A program made the position numbers and the translations under genes. Shown in pieces: positions 11,338 through 21,130 of a stretch of DNA of 64,000 nt. Below the pieces are notes generated by a model. The model made no database searches and was not told where the DNA came from. It worked only from the letters and a program-made list of their open reading frames with translations. The DNA comes from Seiridium cupressi. Its lineage: Eukaryota; Ascomycota; Sordariomycetes; Amphisphaeriales; Sporocadaceae. How positions within the stretch are numbered: the stretch's first letter is position 1; every line of letters begins with the position of its first letter. The DNA lies in contig JARVKI010000006.1 of the NCBI GenBank assembly GCA_036674765.1, forward strand, positions 124,001 through 188,000. The letters run 5' to 3'.

Positions 11338-12595
11338 TCACATCTTGTACTGGACCCCGGACTCATGCTCCATCATGTCAAAAGCGGGCTTGGCAGCAAA
11401 CCAGCCGCTTGTCTCGCGTCCGACAGTCTTGTACGTGTACTCGGCCTCCTCGTCGCTGACTTTCACTGTTTCACGGCCTAGTCCAGCAGCCGCCGCATCG
11501 GCAAGGAGCTGAGTCTCACAGCAACTCTCCAAACTCATGAACCAGCGTACGCAGCTCTCAATGGTCGCTCCGCAGGTCAGAAGTCCGTGGTTGGAAAGGA
11601 TGGCGGCCTTCCTTAGACCCAGAGCCTCGGCAATCCTGAGGCCCTCCTCCGGCCCAAGCACGATGCCACCGAAGGTATCGTAGTGGGCAACATCCTGGTA
11701 AGTGTTAGTAAGGCGGCATCGACCCGTGAGAGGAAGGTTCGAAGCAAGTTCAGGGGCACTTGAGGTGGTCTCTCTTGATTGAGAAATATATGTATATGGG
11801 GGTGAGTGATGTCCCAGCTCAATGCACGTCAACTTACATTCCAAAAGGCGCAAGAATCCTGCGTTGTGATGTCCAAGTTCTTGCCTAATGTGCTGAATGC
11901 ACGGCCAAACTTGCTGTGTGAATGAGCAACCGCGTTGACGTCGGGCCTTGCATCATGGACAGCAGAGTGAATCCTGTAAGCTATGACTAGATCAGTACTC
12001 CACACTTTTTGGTTGTTGGAAGAGGACATCCCTCGTTGAGAACTTACCGGCAGTGTTGAGAAGACGCACCGACCCTCCGTCAACGATATCTCCGTGTGAA
12101 TCGACGCGAATCAGATCGGACGCCCTCAGAAGCGGCCACGCCACGCCAAAAGGATTGACCCAGAATGTGGACGGTTCTACTGGGTCCTATGCGGGCTATG
12201 TGAGTTTGCGGCATCTCATGAACAGTAAGTTAAATACATACCCGAACTGTGATATGACCAGCCACACTGTCTGGAGTCAGCGAACAGTCGACAGAATGTA
12301 GGGTTCGGTTGCTGAAAGACTTCAGAGCTTACCCATCGTCAAAGCCGTTCTTGGCAAAGATGCGGAAAGCGAGTGTGAGCCTCTCCTTCAAATACTGTCG
12401 CTCCTTGAACGGGTCATCGAATTTCGGCGGCTGAGGCCGTGGTCCCTAATCGCTTCGGTCAGCCTTCTTACGACCTCGACGTCAAATCGTGTACACTACA
12501 ACAGAAACCAAACACACCTTGGCTGTACCAACTCTGAGAGCACCGGTTTCGTCGTGCTTGTCGTGAGGGTCTGTATTAGTTGCGGAGGGCGACAT
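11338..12595 (-). CDS. Class II aldolase/adducin N-terminal domain protein
   Basis: Six exons (12518-12595, 12333-12445, 12242-12266, 12048-12186, 11838-11980, 11338-11694) join in frame to 284 residues. One exon is only 25 nt. The metal-binding histidines of the class II aldolase fold are visible: AHSHSKFG (His138 and His140) and SNHGLL (His202). Bacterial relatives such as L-fuculose-1-phosphate and L-ribulose-5-phosphate enzymes use zinc at this site to split or epimerise sugar phosphates. Fungal homologues are mostly uncharacterised, so the substrate is unknown. The N-terminus is short and hydrophilic, suggesting a cytosolic protein. An in-frame hydrophobic stretch upstream has no ATG and is probably leader sequence. 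Confidence 0.85.
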
Positions 12596-13488
12596 ATTGC
12601 TATGGACGAGAGGGCCGAGGGATTCAATACTAGTGAAGAGAAGAGTAAGGACGACAACAAACGGTAGTAACAACGACAAGTATAGATGTGCAGATCAGTA
12701 TGCAGTCAGGCTTAAATGAACCACCAACAGGGTCAGGGGACCTGAAGAAGCCTCGGACGTAACGTGGGTATTGTGCGGGCAGCTGGCGGCGAGCGCATAT
12801 GCGGGGAAGCTGCATGTATGCGGACCAGAAGATGAGCGTGTAAGATCCGAGCTTATTGTCAAAGCGGATTCGATGGTTCGCCGGTGCATTTGTGCGCGTC
12901 AGACAACTGCTGTGCACCTTCCTGTTGGTGAGATGGCGCGAGCCCCGTTGACGAAGGCGACACCCACTCCGGACTGTCCTGTACGCTGGTGTGACCCGGT
13001 CAGCACCTGGCGTTGCCGCATGGTCCTCTGATCTCCTGACGCCCTTTATAGACATGACATGACACGGAACGGGCAGAACACCTCAATTTAGGGCGAGCGG
13101 CCCGTTTATCACATCAAGAAGAAACATGGCCAGCAGACGATGATTGCAGACGCCGGAACCACTTGAATTCAAAACCTTTCCGAGTACTGCCAGGACCAAT
13201 GAGATCTAGGGTCAGCAAGTTGGTAAGATTTTGCCGGAACAACAATTTCAAGCATGCAATACTACGCCTGTTTTTTTTTTTTTTTTTTTTTTTCTGGTAT
13301 CAAATATGCTATGGATAAAAATGCAATGATGCAAGGGTCGCCAATGTAGAGTCCAAATTTGGGCGAAACCACCGACACCAAATGACACCAGGTCACCCAC
13401 GTCCGTTTCTCGCCAAAAACAACTCCGTTTTGATGCTTTCCTCTACTTTTCCTGGTATTTGTGATGCTGCAACCAATTTTTATGTTCT
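12596..13488. other. Intergenic region between CHO2 and the aldolase gene, with a T23 tract
   Basis: About 900 bp between two tandem minus-strand genes. A run of 23 T lies at 13271-13293, about 200 nt past the CHO2 stop, so it reads as A23 in the CHO2 sense. No gene was seen. Confidence 0.55.
13271..13293. repeat. T23 homopolymer
   Basis: Twenty-three consecutive T, about 200 nt downstream of the CHO2 stop in the antisense direction. It may be a slippage-prone tract or a trace of an inserted poly(A) tail. Confidence 0.75.
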
Positions 13489-16478
13489 TTAAAAATCCCC
13501 CTTTTCTGCTGCTGGAGTTGTTGTGCCCTTGGAGGACGACATGCTGTACGGAGCCTGCCAGAGGTTAGTCAGCGCTCGAGTACCAACCCACAAAACCCCA
13601 TCCCAGGAGCTGAACTTACAAGAACTTGTTTAGCATTGCAGATTCTCCAGGCCAGGCTCTTGACAGTCCCGTCTGCCGGCACGACAGCTGGAGCAAACTC
13701 TATACCAAACATCTGCTGGATAGCGTAGACAACTCTCCTAGCATATTTGCCATCGCGTTCCACATGATTGCCAAAGGGCTCCTCGGCCGTGCTTGGGGCA
13801 ATGTCCGGGTTTCGGTCGAAGCAGTTTTGAACCAGAGGCAGTAGCGAAGACTCAACCGACTTCTGGTACAAGCCTTGCGAGTCAACCTCGACATCCTCCT
13901 CGTCGAAACGACCAATCTGGATCTCGAAGGGCTGAGATATGGACATGGCGTTGTGGTTCCCAGCGTGGTGATAGCGGAATTCAAACACACCCCTTGTCCA
14001 CCACAGCTTGTCACCTTCAAAGACGACCTCACCCTGCACGAGACCACCTTCTGGCGACTCGTCACCACCCTCGATTGGAATGTCGGACATCCGAATACCC
14101 TTGTCGGCGATCGTAGAATCGTATTGGTTTGGCGTAACAGCGACCCAGCGACCGAGCGAAGGCACCTCGGTGATTTCACGAGATCGATTGTCCGCAACCA
14201 TGTAGAGTCCAATCCAGTCTTTCTTGTGATGATTCGCTGGTGCTGTCCACTTGACCTTGATTGGAGCGCCGTACTCAAGGATCATAGTGTTCAGCTCGCT
14301 TGGGAAGCGTGCATTAGTCCCTTCCTTACCAGTGGCTCGTTCCGTAATGGTGGAATGCGCAGCTGACTCTCCCACTACCTTCATAGAGTAGTCCTTAGGA
14401 TCATAGCCCGCCAAATCTGGAGATAGCTTGGTCAGAGTGAGACGAGCAGGGACGTTGTTGAAAAGCGCAGTCGTGTCTCGCACGATCGTGGAAACACCGG
14501 CAGCAAGTTTAGGACGAGCAGTCTCCAGGAAGTCTTCTACAAAGTGCGAAGTATCATCCACAACCTTGTTGACACTGGTTCCCCATCCCTTGACGGGGGG
14601 AGGCAGGGTGCTCTTAATGAACTTCACGAGACCAGCTTCCTTTCTCATGCTACGGCCGTAGACCTTCTGCATATGGGGCTTTTCGACCAATTCCAGGAAT
14701 GCCAGAATGAGAAGATGGCTGATCAAAGCCAAGATGAATATCGATCTGCTCCAAGTGATGAGGGCAGCCCCCCACAATCCAGCAGTACCGATAATGCGTT
14801 CAGGGTTGTTCAAGAATCGATAGATGGAGGTATAAGTGAGCTTGGCCCTCTGGTCGAAGAAGAAATCACCAAAGAACCAACCGAACTCCCCTAGAGAATC
14901 GTAGATGCTGACTGAGGTCCAGATGTGGAGCGCAATCAGACCCACTCCCAGGACGTGCTTGAGGAGCACAAACCCATAATCCCAGGAATCAGGGAACGAG
15001 TACACCTTCCAGCAAGCAGCGACAAAGGACGCATAACTTAGCGACTGAGAGATGTGGTACATGGCCTTCCATTGCCGCCACGCTTCACCCGTGCTCTCAC
15101 CGAACTTGACAAAGTGCCTAGTCCACGTTTTGTTGTTTGATTGCTGGGTGAGTATACATCCTAGTCCGACGCAGTACCAGAGTCGCCATGCAGCAGCATG
15201 AACGACAAACAAGAATTGATACAAATGTGTGCTTGGCGTGACGATAGTCAAGGCGAACATGTAACCCATGAGAAGCAAGGTTGTGTAGTCTGTCGTACGG
15301 AACAGGTCCAAATTCTTCAGGCCCAATAGGTTGTGAATCTGAGCTGGTGTCGAGTTGGCTGGTGCCGAGTCGACCAATGAGACTTCTCCTGACTCAGCAG
15401 ACATGTGCGTATCTGCACGCTTTCGAGGTGCAGGAGGGTTGTAAGTCTTTTCAATGTGCGGGTTCTCGACCAGGACAAGGAATGCAAACTGAGCAACGTG
15501 TGCCACAACCGAGATGAGCAGCACAGAATAACTAGCAGCCATCATGGAGATACCGTAATAGCCAGCGTAGCCAATAGAGTACATGGGATGGGGCGCCATC
15601 TCAAAGACACCGTCAAATGTCAACTCCTGATCGATTAGGTAGAAGAAGTCACCCCAATACCATGCATAGTCCTTGACAACTCGGTGAGCATCGAGCTTGA
15701 CCCAGAGATTAAATCCTACCAGTGCGATACCAAATGTCCAGCGGGCTACTGCAATCACGAGTGCTTCACCCTCTGGCTTATGGCCGCAGGCGATCGCGAA
15801 CAGACAATACGACACAAAGTCACACATGAGGATGAGGTCCACTAGTCTCCGAAAGACGAGCCATGTGTTGTACTCGAGGGGCGCCTTTTCAAAGGCGTAG
15901 TCTTCAGGGATTTTGGTTTCTAGCTCGTCCTTGAGCAGCTTGTACACCCAAGGTCTGGGGTTCTTGCCGGATGAGGGATTCTCGAAAAGCTTCCACGTCT
16001 TTGCCCAGTTGACCAGCTTGTTTTCGTTGGACTGACCTCTGAGCAGGAGACCGATGCCCAGGTTATAACAGGCACGCCACACAAGGAAGACGGAAGCAAA
16101 CACAGGTCGCTTCAGCGATGGGGGCAGAAGATACAACAGAGCGATATGGGCAGCGAGAATGGCTAGCACAAGAAGATCGGACAAGTTCTTCGGTTGCCTA
16201 GGGTCAAGCAATTGCGATACCATATCATGAGTGGTGGGGACAGTAAAGACTACAGCATCAAGCATGTCAGCATTCCACTCCAGGGTTGGTCATGGTCCTT
16301 ACTAACCGGTCCCATCCGGCGTCCGGCCAAACGTCTTTCTGGCTTTCGGCGCCGATTCATCTCCAACGCTCCGGTCCTCCTCCATCTCCGCATGCGGGGC
16401 ACCGAGATCTGCAGTGGGAGGAGGTGCAGAGTGTCTTTGACGCAATTCGCCCTTTTCCACAGGCGCGTTGGAGGTCAT
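13489..16478 (-). CDS. CHO2: Phosphatidylethanolamine N-methyltransferase Cho2
   Basis: Three exons (16307-16478, 13620-16249, 13489-13554) give 955 residues, matching fungal Cho2. The first join restores [17 protein letters not shown], and the last adds a 21-residue tail starting [10 protein letters not shown]. The enzyme is an ER polytopic membrane protein that uses S-adenosylmethionine to make the first methylation of phosphatidylethanolamine on the way to phosphatidylcholine. Two related membrane modules are visible, each with an [15 protein letters not shown] or [18 protein letters not shown] motif after several hydrophobic helices. A soluble C-terminal region contains [11 protein letters not shown] and the conserved [11 protein letters not shown] segment. 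Start: the ATG at 16478 is the first methionine; a longer open frame upstream would begin with GTG at 16511. Confidence 0.95.
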
Positions 16479-17637
16479 TTTTGAAGGTGGGCTGGTCGCT
16501 GGAGGTGGCACTTGGGAGTATACCTGTGTAGTCTACAGATGGACGTGGGAGGTAACCAAGAGCTTGGAACTTAATTCAACGGTTCTAGGCCATGAAACGC
16601 ACCACGAAACGCAGCCAGCCGGTCCCAAAGCTTAATCCACGAATTAGCCGCCGAGATCCGCCTCTTAACTATGCACTGTGACTGGAACGTCACGGTGACG
16701 GTGTTGCGTCTGGCGAAGGGAGGGGCGATCGCGATGACTAAGGGGATAAGGAAGTGGGAGAGTGTTTCAATTAGGTAGGTACTCAATTGATGGGCAGAAT
16801 CACACGTGTGGGATGGTTGGGAGAAGGCGAGCTAGGGCATCGTCGGCACACGTGGGCGAGAGGAAGCTCGGATGTCCAGATGAGGAATGGCCGGCGCAAA
16901 CGGACAACGAGCACACGAACAGCACAGCATTGCTGAAGGGGATGCGCGGCTAACCGACAGCCGCTATGCTTTAATAACTTGGTTAAGAGCTCGATACGAC
17001 GGCACTCATGGGCGGGAGTCGCTACATGACCTTCCACGTAGTTAGTTACTTAGTGAGCAATAGTAGTCTAGTCTAACTAGGCATGTTCCGCGGGTTCGCA
17101 CATAAGACTTATATCTCACCTGCATTCGAAGCAATCGAAACAAATTGTCCGTGACAGCAGACAGCACGTACCACTAATAACGAAGCATTTAATTATACTT
17201 TTGCCCACCGTGAACAAGGATCCCTGAAATAGTCTGCCAGCACCGATCCATTCGCGCCTCTGCGCTCCCTACGCGTTTAATTGGATTGTCATGCAACGAG
17301 ACCGTGTCGAGCAGACACCCAGTCAACAACACCCAGATATCGCAAAGACAGCGGCCTTACCCTTGTCTCCCAAGAGGAATTCCATGAGCCAGCAGATGTT
17401 TCGCATGAATTTGCAAAAGCACTGCAACTAGACACGGATCTACCGAACTCTTGGAGAACTGATTCGAAGGTAGGGATCATGGAAACCCCCTGTCGCCCGA
17501 TGAGGTAAATTGTATATATCTTGAGTCTCCAGACGTGAACATGCCTTTGACCCCTTCTCCCTTTTCCTTCTTCATGTGGATTTAGCTTTCTCGCCCATCA
17601 ATCAAACAATCACACCAAATATCCATCTTGCTATCTA
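16479..17637. other. Divergent intergenic region, CHO2 promoter side
   Basis: About 1.2 kb between CHO2 (minus) and the 151-residue gene (plus). CACGTG cores, the E-box type bound by bHLH factors, occur near 16803 and 16848. In yeast, Cho2 is controlled by bHLH Ino2/Ino4, so the boxes are suggestive but unproven. No gene was seen. Confidence 0.4.
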
Positions 17638-18093
17638 ATGCCTCTGTTCGGTATGGCCAAGGAAACGCCCAAAGAGAAGTCCTCCAATGCCAGTGAGGAG
17701 AAAGCACTGCCCATTCCCCGTCCGGGCACCTCTGGTACGGAGAATCTGCTCATCACCAACCGCCGCCAGGCATCAGAACAGTTCATCAAGGCTCAGCGCG
17801 CGGAGAAGGCATACCGGGCCAAGAAGCAGGCCACGCTTGCCCGCCACAACTACAACGAGACCAAGGCGCACTTCAAGGAGTCGGCCTCGCACTTCAAGCT
17901 GGGCGTGAAGGGCCTCATCTCCGTCGTCAGGGCGATCCCGCACCTCATCGGCGAGAAGCGGGAGGAGAGGCGCAAGCAGGCCGAAGCCAAGAGGCGCCAG
18001 CGCGACCTCGAGAAGAAGAAGAAGCTCGAAGACGCGTTGGCCCGCCAGTCTCAGGATAATGCACATGACAATGAGGAGGAGGCCGAGTCTTAA
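17638..18093 (+). CDS. Small basic, helical protein of unknown function
   Basis: An intronless frame of 151 residues. I do not recognise the family. After a hydrophilic N-terminus (about 45 residues, Pro/Ser/Glu) the protein becomes strongly Lys/Arg/Ala-rich and is predicted to be mostly helical. Near the C-terminus it has a long charged helix (KREERRKQAEAKRRQRDLEK), then an acidic end. A short apolar segment, LGVKGLISVVRAIPHLIG, sits in the middle and could be amphipathic. There is no signal peptide. The strong codon bias (C/G third positions) and clean ATG context support a real gene. The composition would suit an RNA- or ribosome-associated or membrane-peripheral protein, but that is inference only. 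Confidence 0.65.
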   Translation: MPLFGMAKETPKEKSSNASEEKALPIPRPGTSGTENLLITNRRQASEQFIKAQRAEKAYRAKKQATLARHNYNETKAHFKESASHFKLGVKGLISVVRAIPHLIGEKREERRKQAEAKRRQRDLEKKKKLEDALARQSQDNAHDNEEEAES

Positions 18094-19057
18094 GTCGCCC
18101 TTCATGGAGACACCCATCTCGCAGAGGCCACACAGCATGATACCCAAAGATTGATACCCGTGTTCCAAACACAAACCACATTCGCTATTTCCTATACTCT
18201 GTCAATATCCTTTTCAGGACATCACTCTCGCTTACCAGCAATAAAATCGCTATACAACCAACAAAAAAAAAAAGGCCACATTCACTCCATGGGAACCAAT
18301 TCTCGTGTCTATTATTTCGCCACGCATCGGCACATTTCAGTTTGCAATTTCTTTATACCAGATGTCTCGACCGTTTCAACGGCCGAGCCGACATTTCACA
18401 ACTTTTCGAGAGATTCAGTACTTCACACCATATTTCTCTCCCTGACGAGATGACGAGACAACGATAACGAGACTCTAATGACCAGCGTATACACACTGTT
18501 GCCGGGAGGATACCATATCATACATTTCACCGGGCAAGGTGTTTGGGTCATGGTTTTGAGTCCGGTCGAACAACCGTCTTGTCATATTTCCTTGGTCGAA
18601 AACGGCGTCGGCAGATTAGACTTTGTTCTGGGACCAAATAGGTCCCAAGTATTTAGGGATTGTTGGCTTCGAGAAGGCCAAGCTGCCCTCGATGCTCTAT
18701 AATATAATCATAGGCAGTGATAATAAATGACTAGTTCGTTCGCTGCTTCAACAAATTTCTATGCTTCAGGCAATATTTGTCGATCGCCCACGAGGTCCGC
18801 GTATAACTTGGGTCATAACAGAATATTAAATGATGCTGATTGACGGACCTACGTAGATGGCATTGAAGTTTGGGCGTCTAGATGATAATGCAATTGTAGA
18901 AGTCTCTGAAATGTAATCATAATCCATTGACGATGCAGTACAGTCTATCAAATGCCCCCATTCCCTTATGTGCCCCTAGACGAACGTAGTGTCGTGTGTC
19001 CGGCAGAAGCCTTTCCGTCGTAAATATCATGCAACCGCAACCGAGCAGCCCAATCCT
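18094..19057. other. Convergent intergenic region
   Basis: About 960 bp between the ends of the 151-residue gene and eIF3g. It contains an A11 run near 18262 and otherwise AT-rich sequence typical of 3' flanks. The open frames at 18151-18453 and 18478-18702 match nothing and are not called. Confidence 0.5.
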
Positions 19058-20081
19058 TTACGCAGCCTTCTTAGCAAACTCAACGCGCAGAATCAGATGC
19101 TTGAAACCATAACCGTCCATCTTGTTGCATGCCTTGACGGCGTCCTCCCTGTCCACAAAGCTGATAAATGCAAAACCCTTTGCCAGGCCCGTCTCCCTGT
19201 CCTTGGCCAAGAACACGCGTGTAACACGTCCGAAGCGTTCGAACATGTCGCGGAGCTCGCCTTCCTCTGCCATCTCGGAAACCTGTGACGATTATCGTGA
19301 GCAACGTGAAACCTTGGAGAGTAAAAAAAGCTTGTGAGGAAACTTACATTCGTAACACGTAGTGTAGCAAAGTCGTCGCGCTCGCCAAACTTGCCACCCA
19401 TCCTCTCGCCTGCACCACCACCAGGGGCACCGCCGTTTCTGAGCGCCGGCGGGACGTAGCTGCCCTTCTTCGCACCGAGGCCGCCTGCCGAAGGCGCAGG
19501 CTCATCGCCCATACCGGCGGCCGGGTCGGCCGCACCCTCGGCACCGACGGGGGCCATGGTGTCCTTGTACGGACAGCGGGCGGTGAAATGCTCGCCGTTG
19601 CAGATACGGCACTTGACGGTCTTGTCCTTGAGCTTGTCCTTCATAGCGTTGGCCTGGGGGTCCTTGGCCTCCTCCTTGGTGTCCTGCTTCCAGTTCGTCG
19701 ACAGGCGGAAGATGATGTTCTCGCCGACCGAGGTCGTGTCGCTCTGTGGGCCGGCCTTGTCGCTAGCTGAGAGGCCAAACTTGCCCCAGGTCTTGCGCTC
19801 GGCGACGCGCGGGTTGACGACTTCGCGGTGTGTCACGAGGCGGATCCGCCGGGTGGTCTTGACTTTCTGGCCGTCGTCATTGAGGCGGTAGGTAATGGTG
19901 GTCTTGGTGCCGTCCTTGTTCTGGATTGTCTGAGGTGGCGGCAGCTCGTTCGCTGTGGTCTCGTCGAGGTCGTCGTCGTCGGCCCAATCTCTGAAGGCAG
20001 TGTTAGCATGAGAGAGATTCGCCTTCTGCACGGGGCCCTCTGCAGGTCTGGGGAAGGCTCATACCTAGGTTTAGTCGACAT
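19058..20081 (-). CDS. TIF35: Translation initiation factor eIF3 subunit g (Tif35)
   Basis: Three exons (20065-20081, 19348-19990, 19058-19282) give 294 residues. The first exon encodes only MSTKP plus two bases, ahead of an acidic [10 protein letters not shown] stretch. The eIF3g region includes the zinc knuckle [13 protein letters not shown] near residue 136, identical in spacing to animal eIF3g, followed by PYKD. A Gly/Ala-rich linker leads to a C-terminal RRM of about 80 residues, with RNP2 LRVTNV and RNP1 KGFAFISF. The last intron falls inside the RRM. In yeast, Tif35 is an eIF3 core subunit that promotes scanning and reinitiation; the cytoplasmic translation role is inferred from family. 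The RRM reading frame fixes the splice sites. Confidence 0.94.
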
Positions 20082-21130
20082 ATTGGCGGTTGTTGTGTAG
20101 GTTGTATCGAGATGGGTGTTTAGATGGTAGATTTTGCGTCCCTGATGTCGATTTCACGGTGTTCTTGTCGTCTTGACGATTTTTGGTCGTTGGAATAATT
20201 ATTTGCGGGAGTGTGGGGCGATTTATCTCAACCCCTCCAAACCGCCAGAGCCAAAGCCAACTTCGCCTCCTTTAAAAGTGACTCAGCATATACAACCTTA
20301 AGCTCTCGAGCGACGCGCTTTGACTGAATTGCTCAGTAATTTGATTGCCCATGATGATTTCCACGCCCGATGTATGATCATTTGACCACATGGGCTTTCT
20401 CCCCCGTTTTCACAGTTTTGAGGATGTCCCTCCAGATGTGCAGATCTCTGCATAATCTGGATGCACATCGCGGGACGGGACAATGTTTCTCATTGTCACG
20501 GTAATTGTCACTTGCTGGAAATAATCGACTCCAAATATGGCAACATTACCTAACGCGGTCGCTGCATAGTCTGAGGGGTTTCGCTAACTACTGTCGTATG
20601 CTGGTGACGCTGACAACGGAATAGCCATCCCCACCTCCACGATTAACTATTCAGCGTGATCATAAACGGCTTGGATCACTGTCTTGCGCCGAAGTCCATT
20701 CAATTTTCGTCACCATCATGGAAGACTTAAGCCCGTGGTCAAGTGAAGCCTCTTAGAGGTCTGAACTCGTGATAGTAGATCCACGTTTGGGAGCTATCCT
20801 GCCTGCAAGATCTCCTTCTAAAAATACATTTTGGTCATAATATCCGTACTCATGTCAACTGGGTATCTCTTTCCCTGCCCCTTAAAACATTCAACGGCCC
20901 CGACGCCCAGAATATGCTGTCAAAGACCTGCCCGTCACAGCAGATGAGACTATATACACACAAGAATGCTATGCATGATTGGCTTGCTAGAGTACAAGAA
21001 TTAGACAAGGAAATGCGGGCGTCGCCCAAGTCCGCCTGGGAATTTCCAAACGCTTTGGAGATTCCAACCACGTTGTTACAACATTGAAACAGAGCAAGGA
21101 AACAAATCGTCAAGTGAGCGCATGTGCCAT
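20082..21130. other. Intergenic region upstream of eIF3g
   Basis: About 1 kb between two tandem minus-strand genes. It holds the eIF3g promoter and the 3' flank of the PH-domain gene. No open frame is convincing. Confidence 0.5.

Noticed and set aside
12482..12679. Hydrophobic N-terminal extension on the aldolase gene that looks like a signal peptide
   Set aside because: The upstream frame begins with TTG and has no ATG; class II aldolases are cytosolic. The ATG at 12595 is used instead.
16302..16511. Longer CHO2 start at 16511
   Set aside because: The codon is GTG, not ATG. The first ATG, at 16478, gives a protein of normal Cho2 length.
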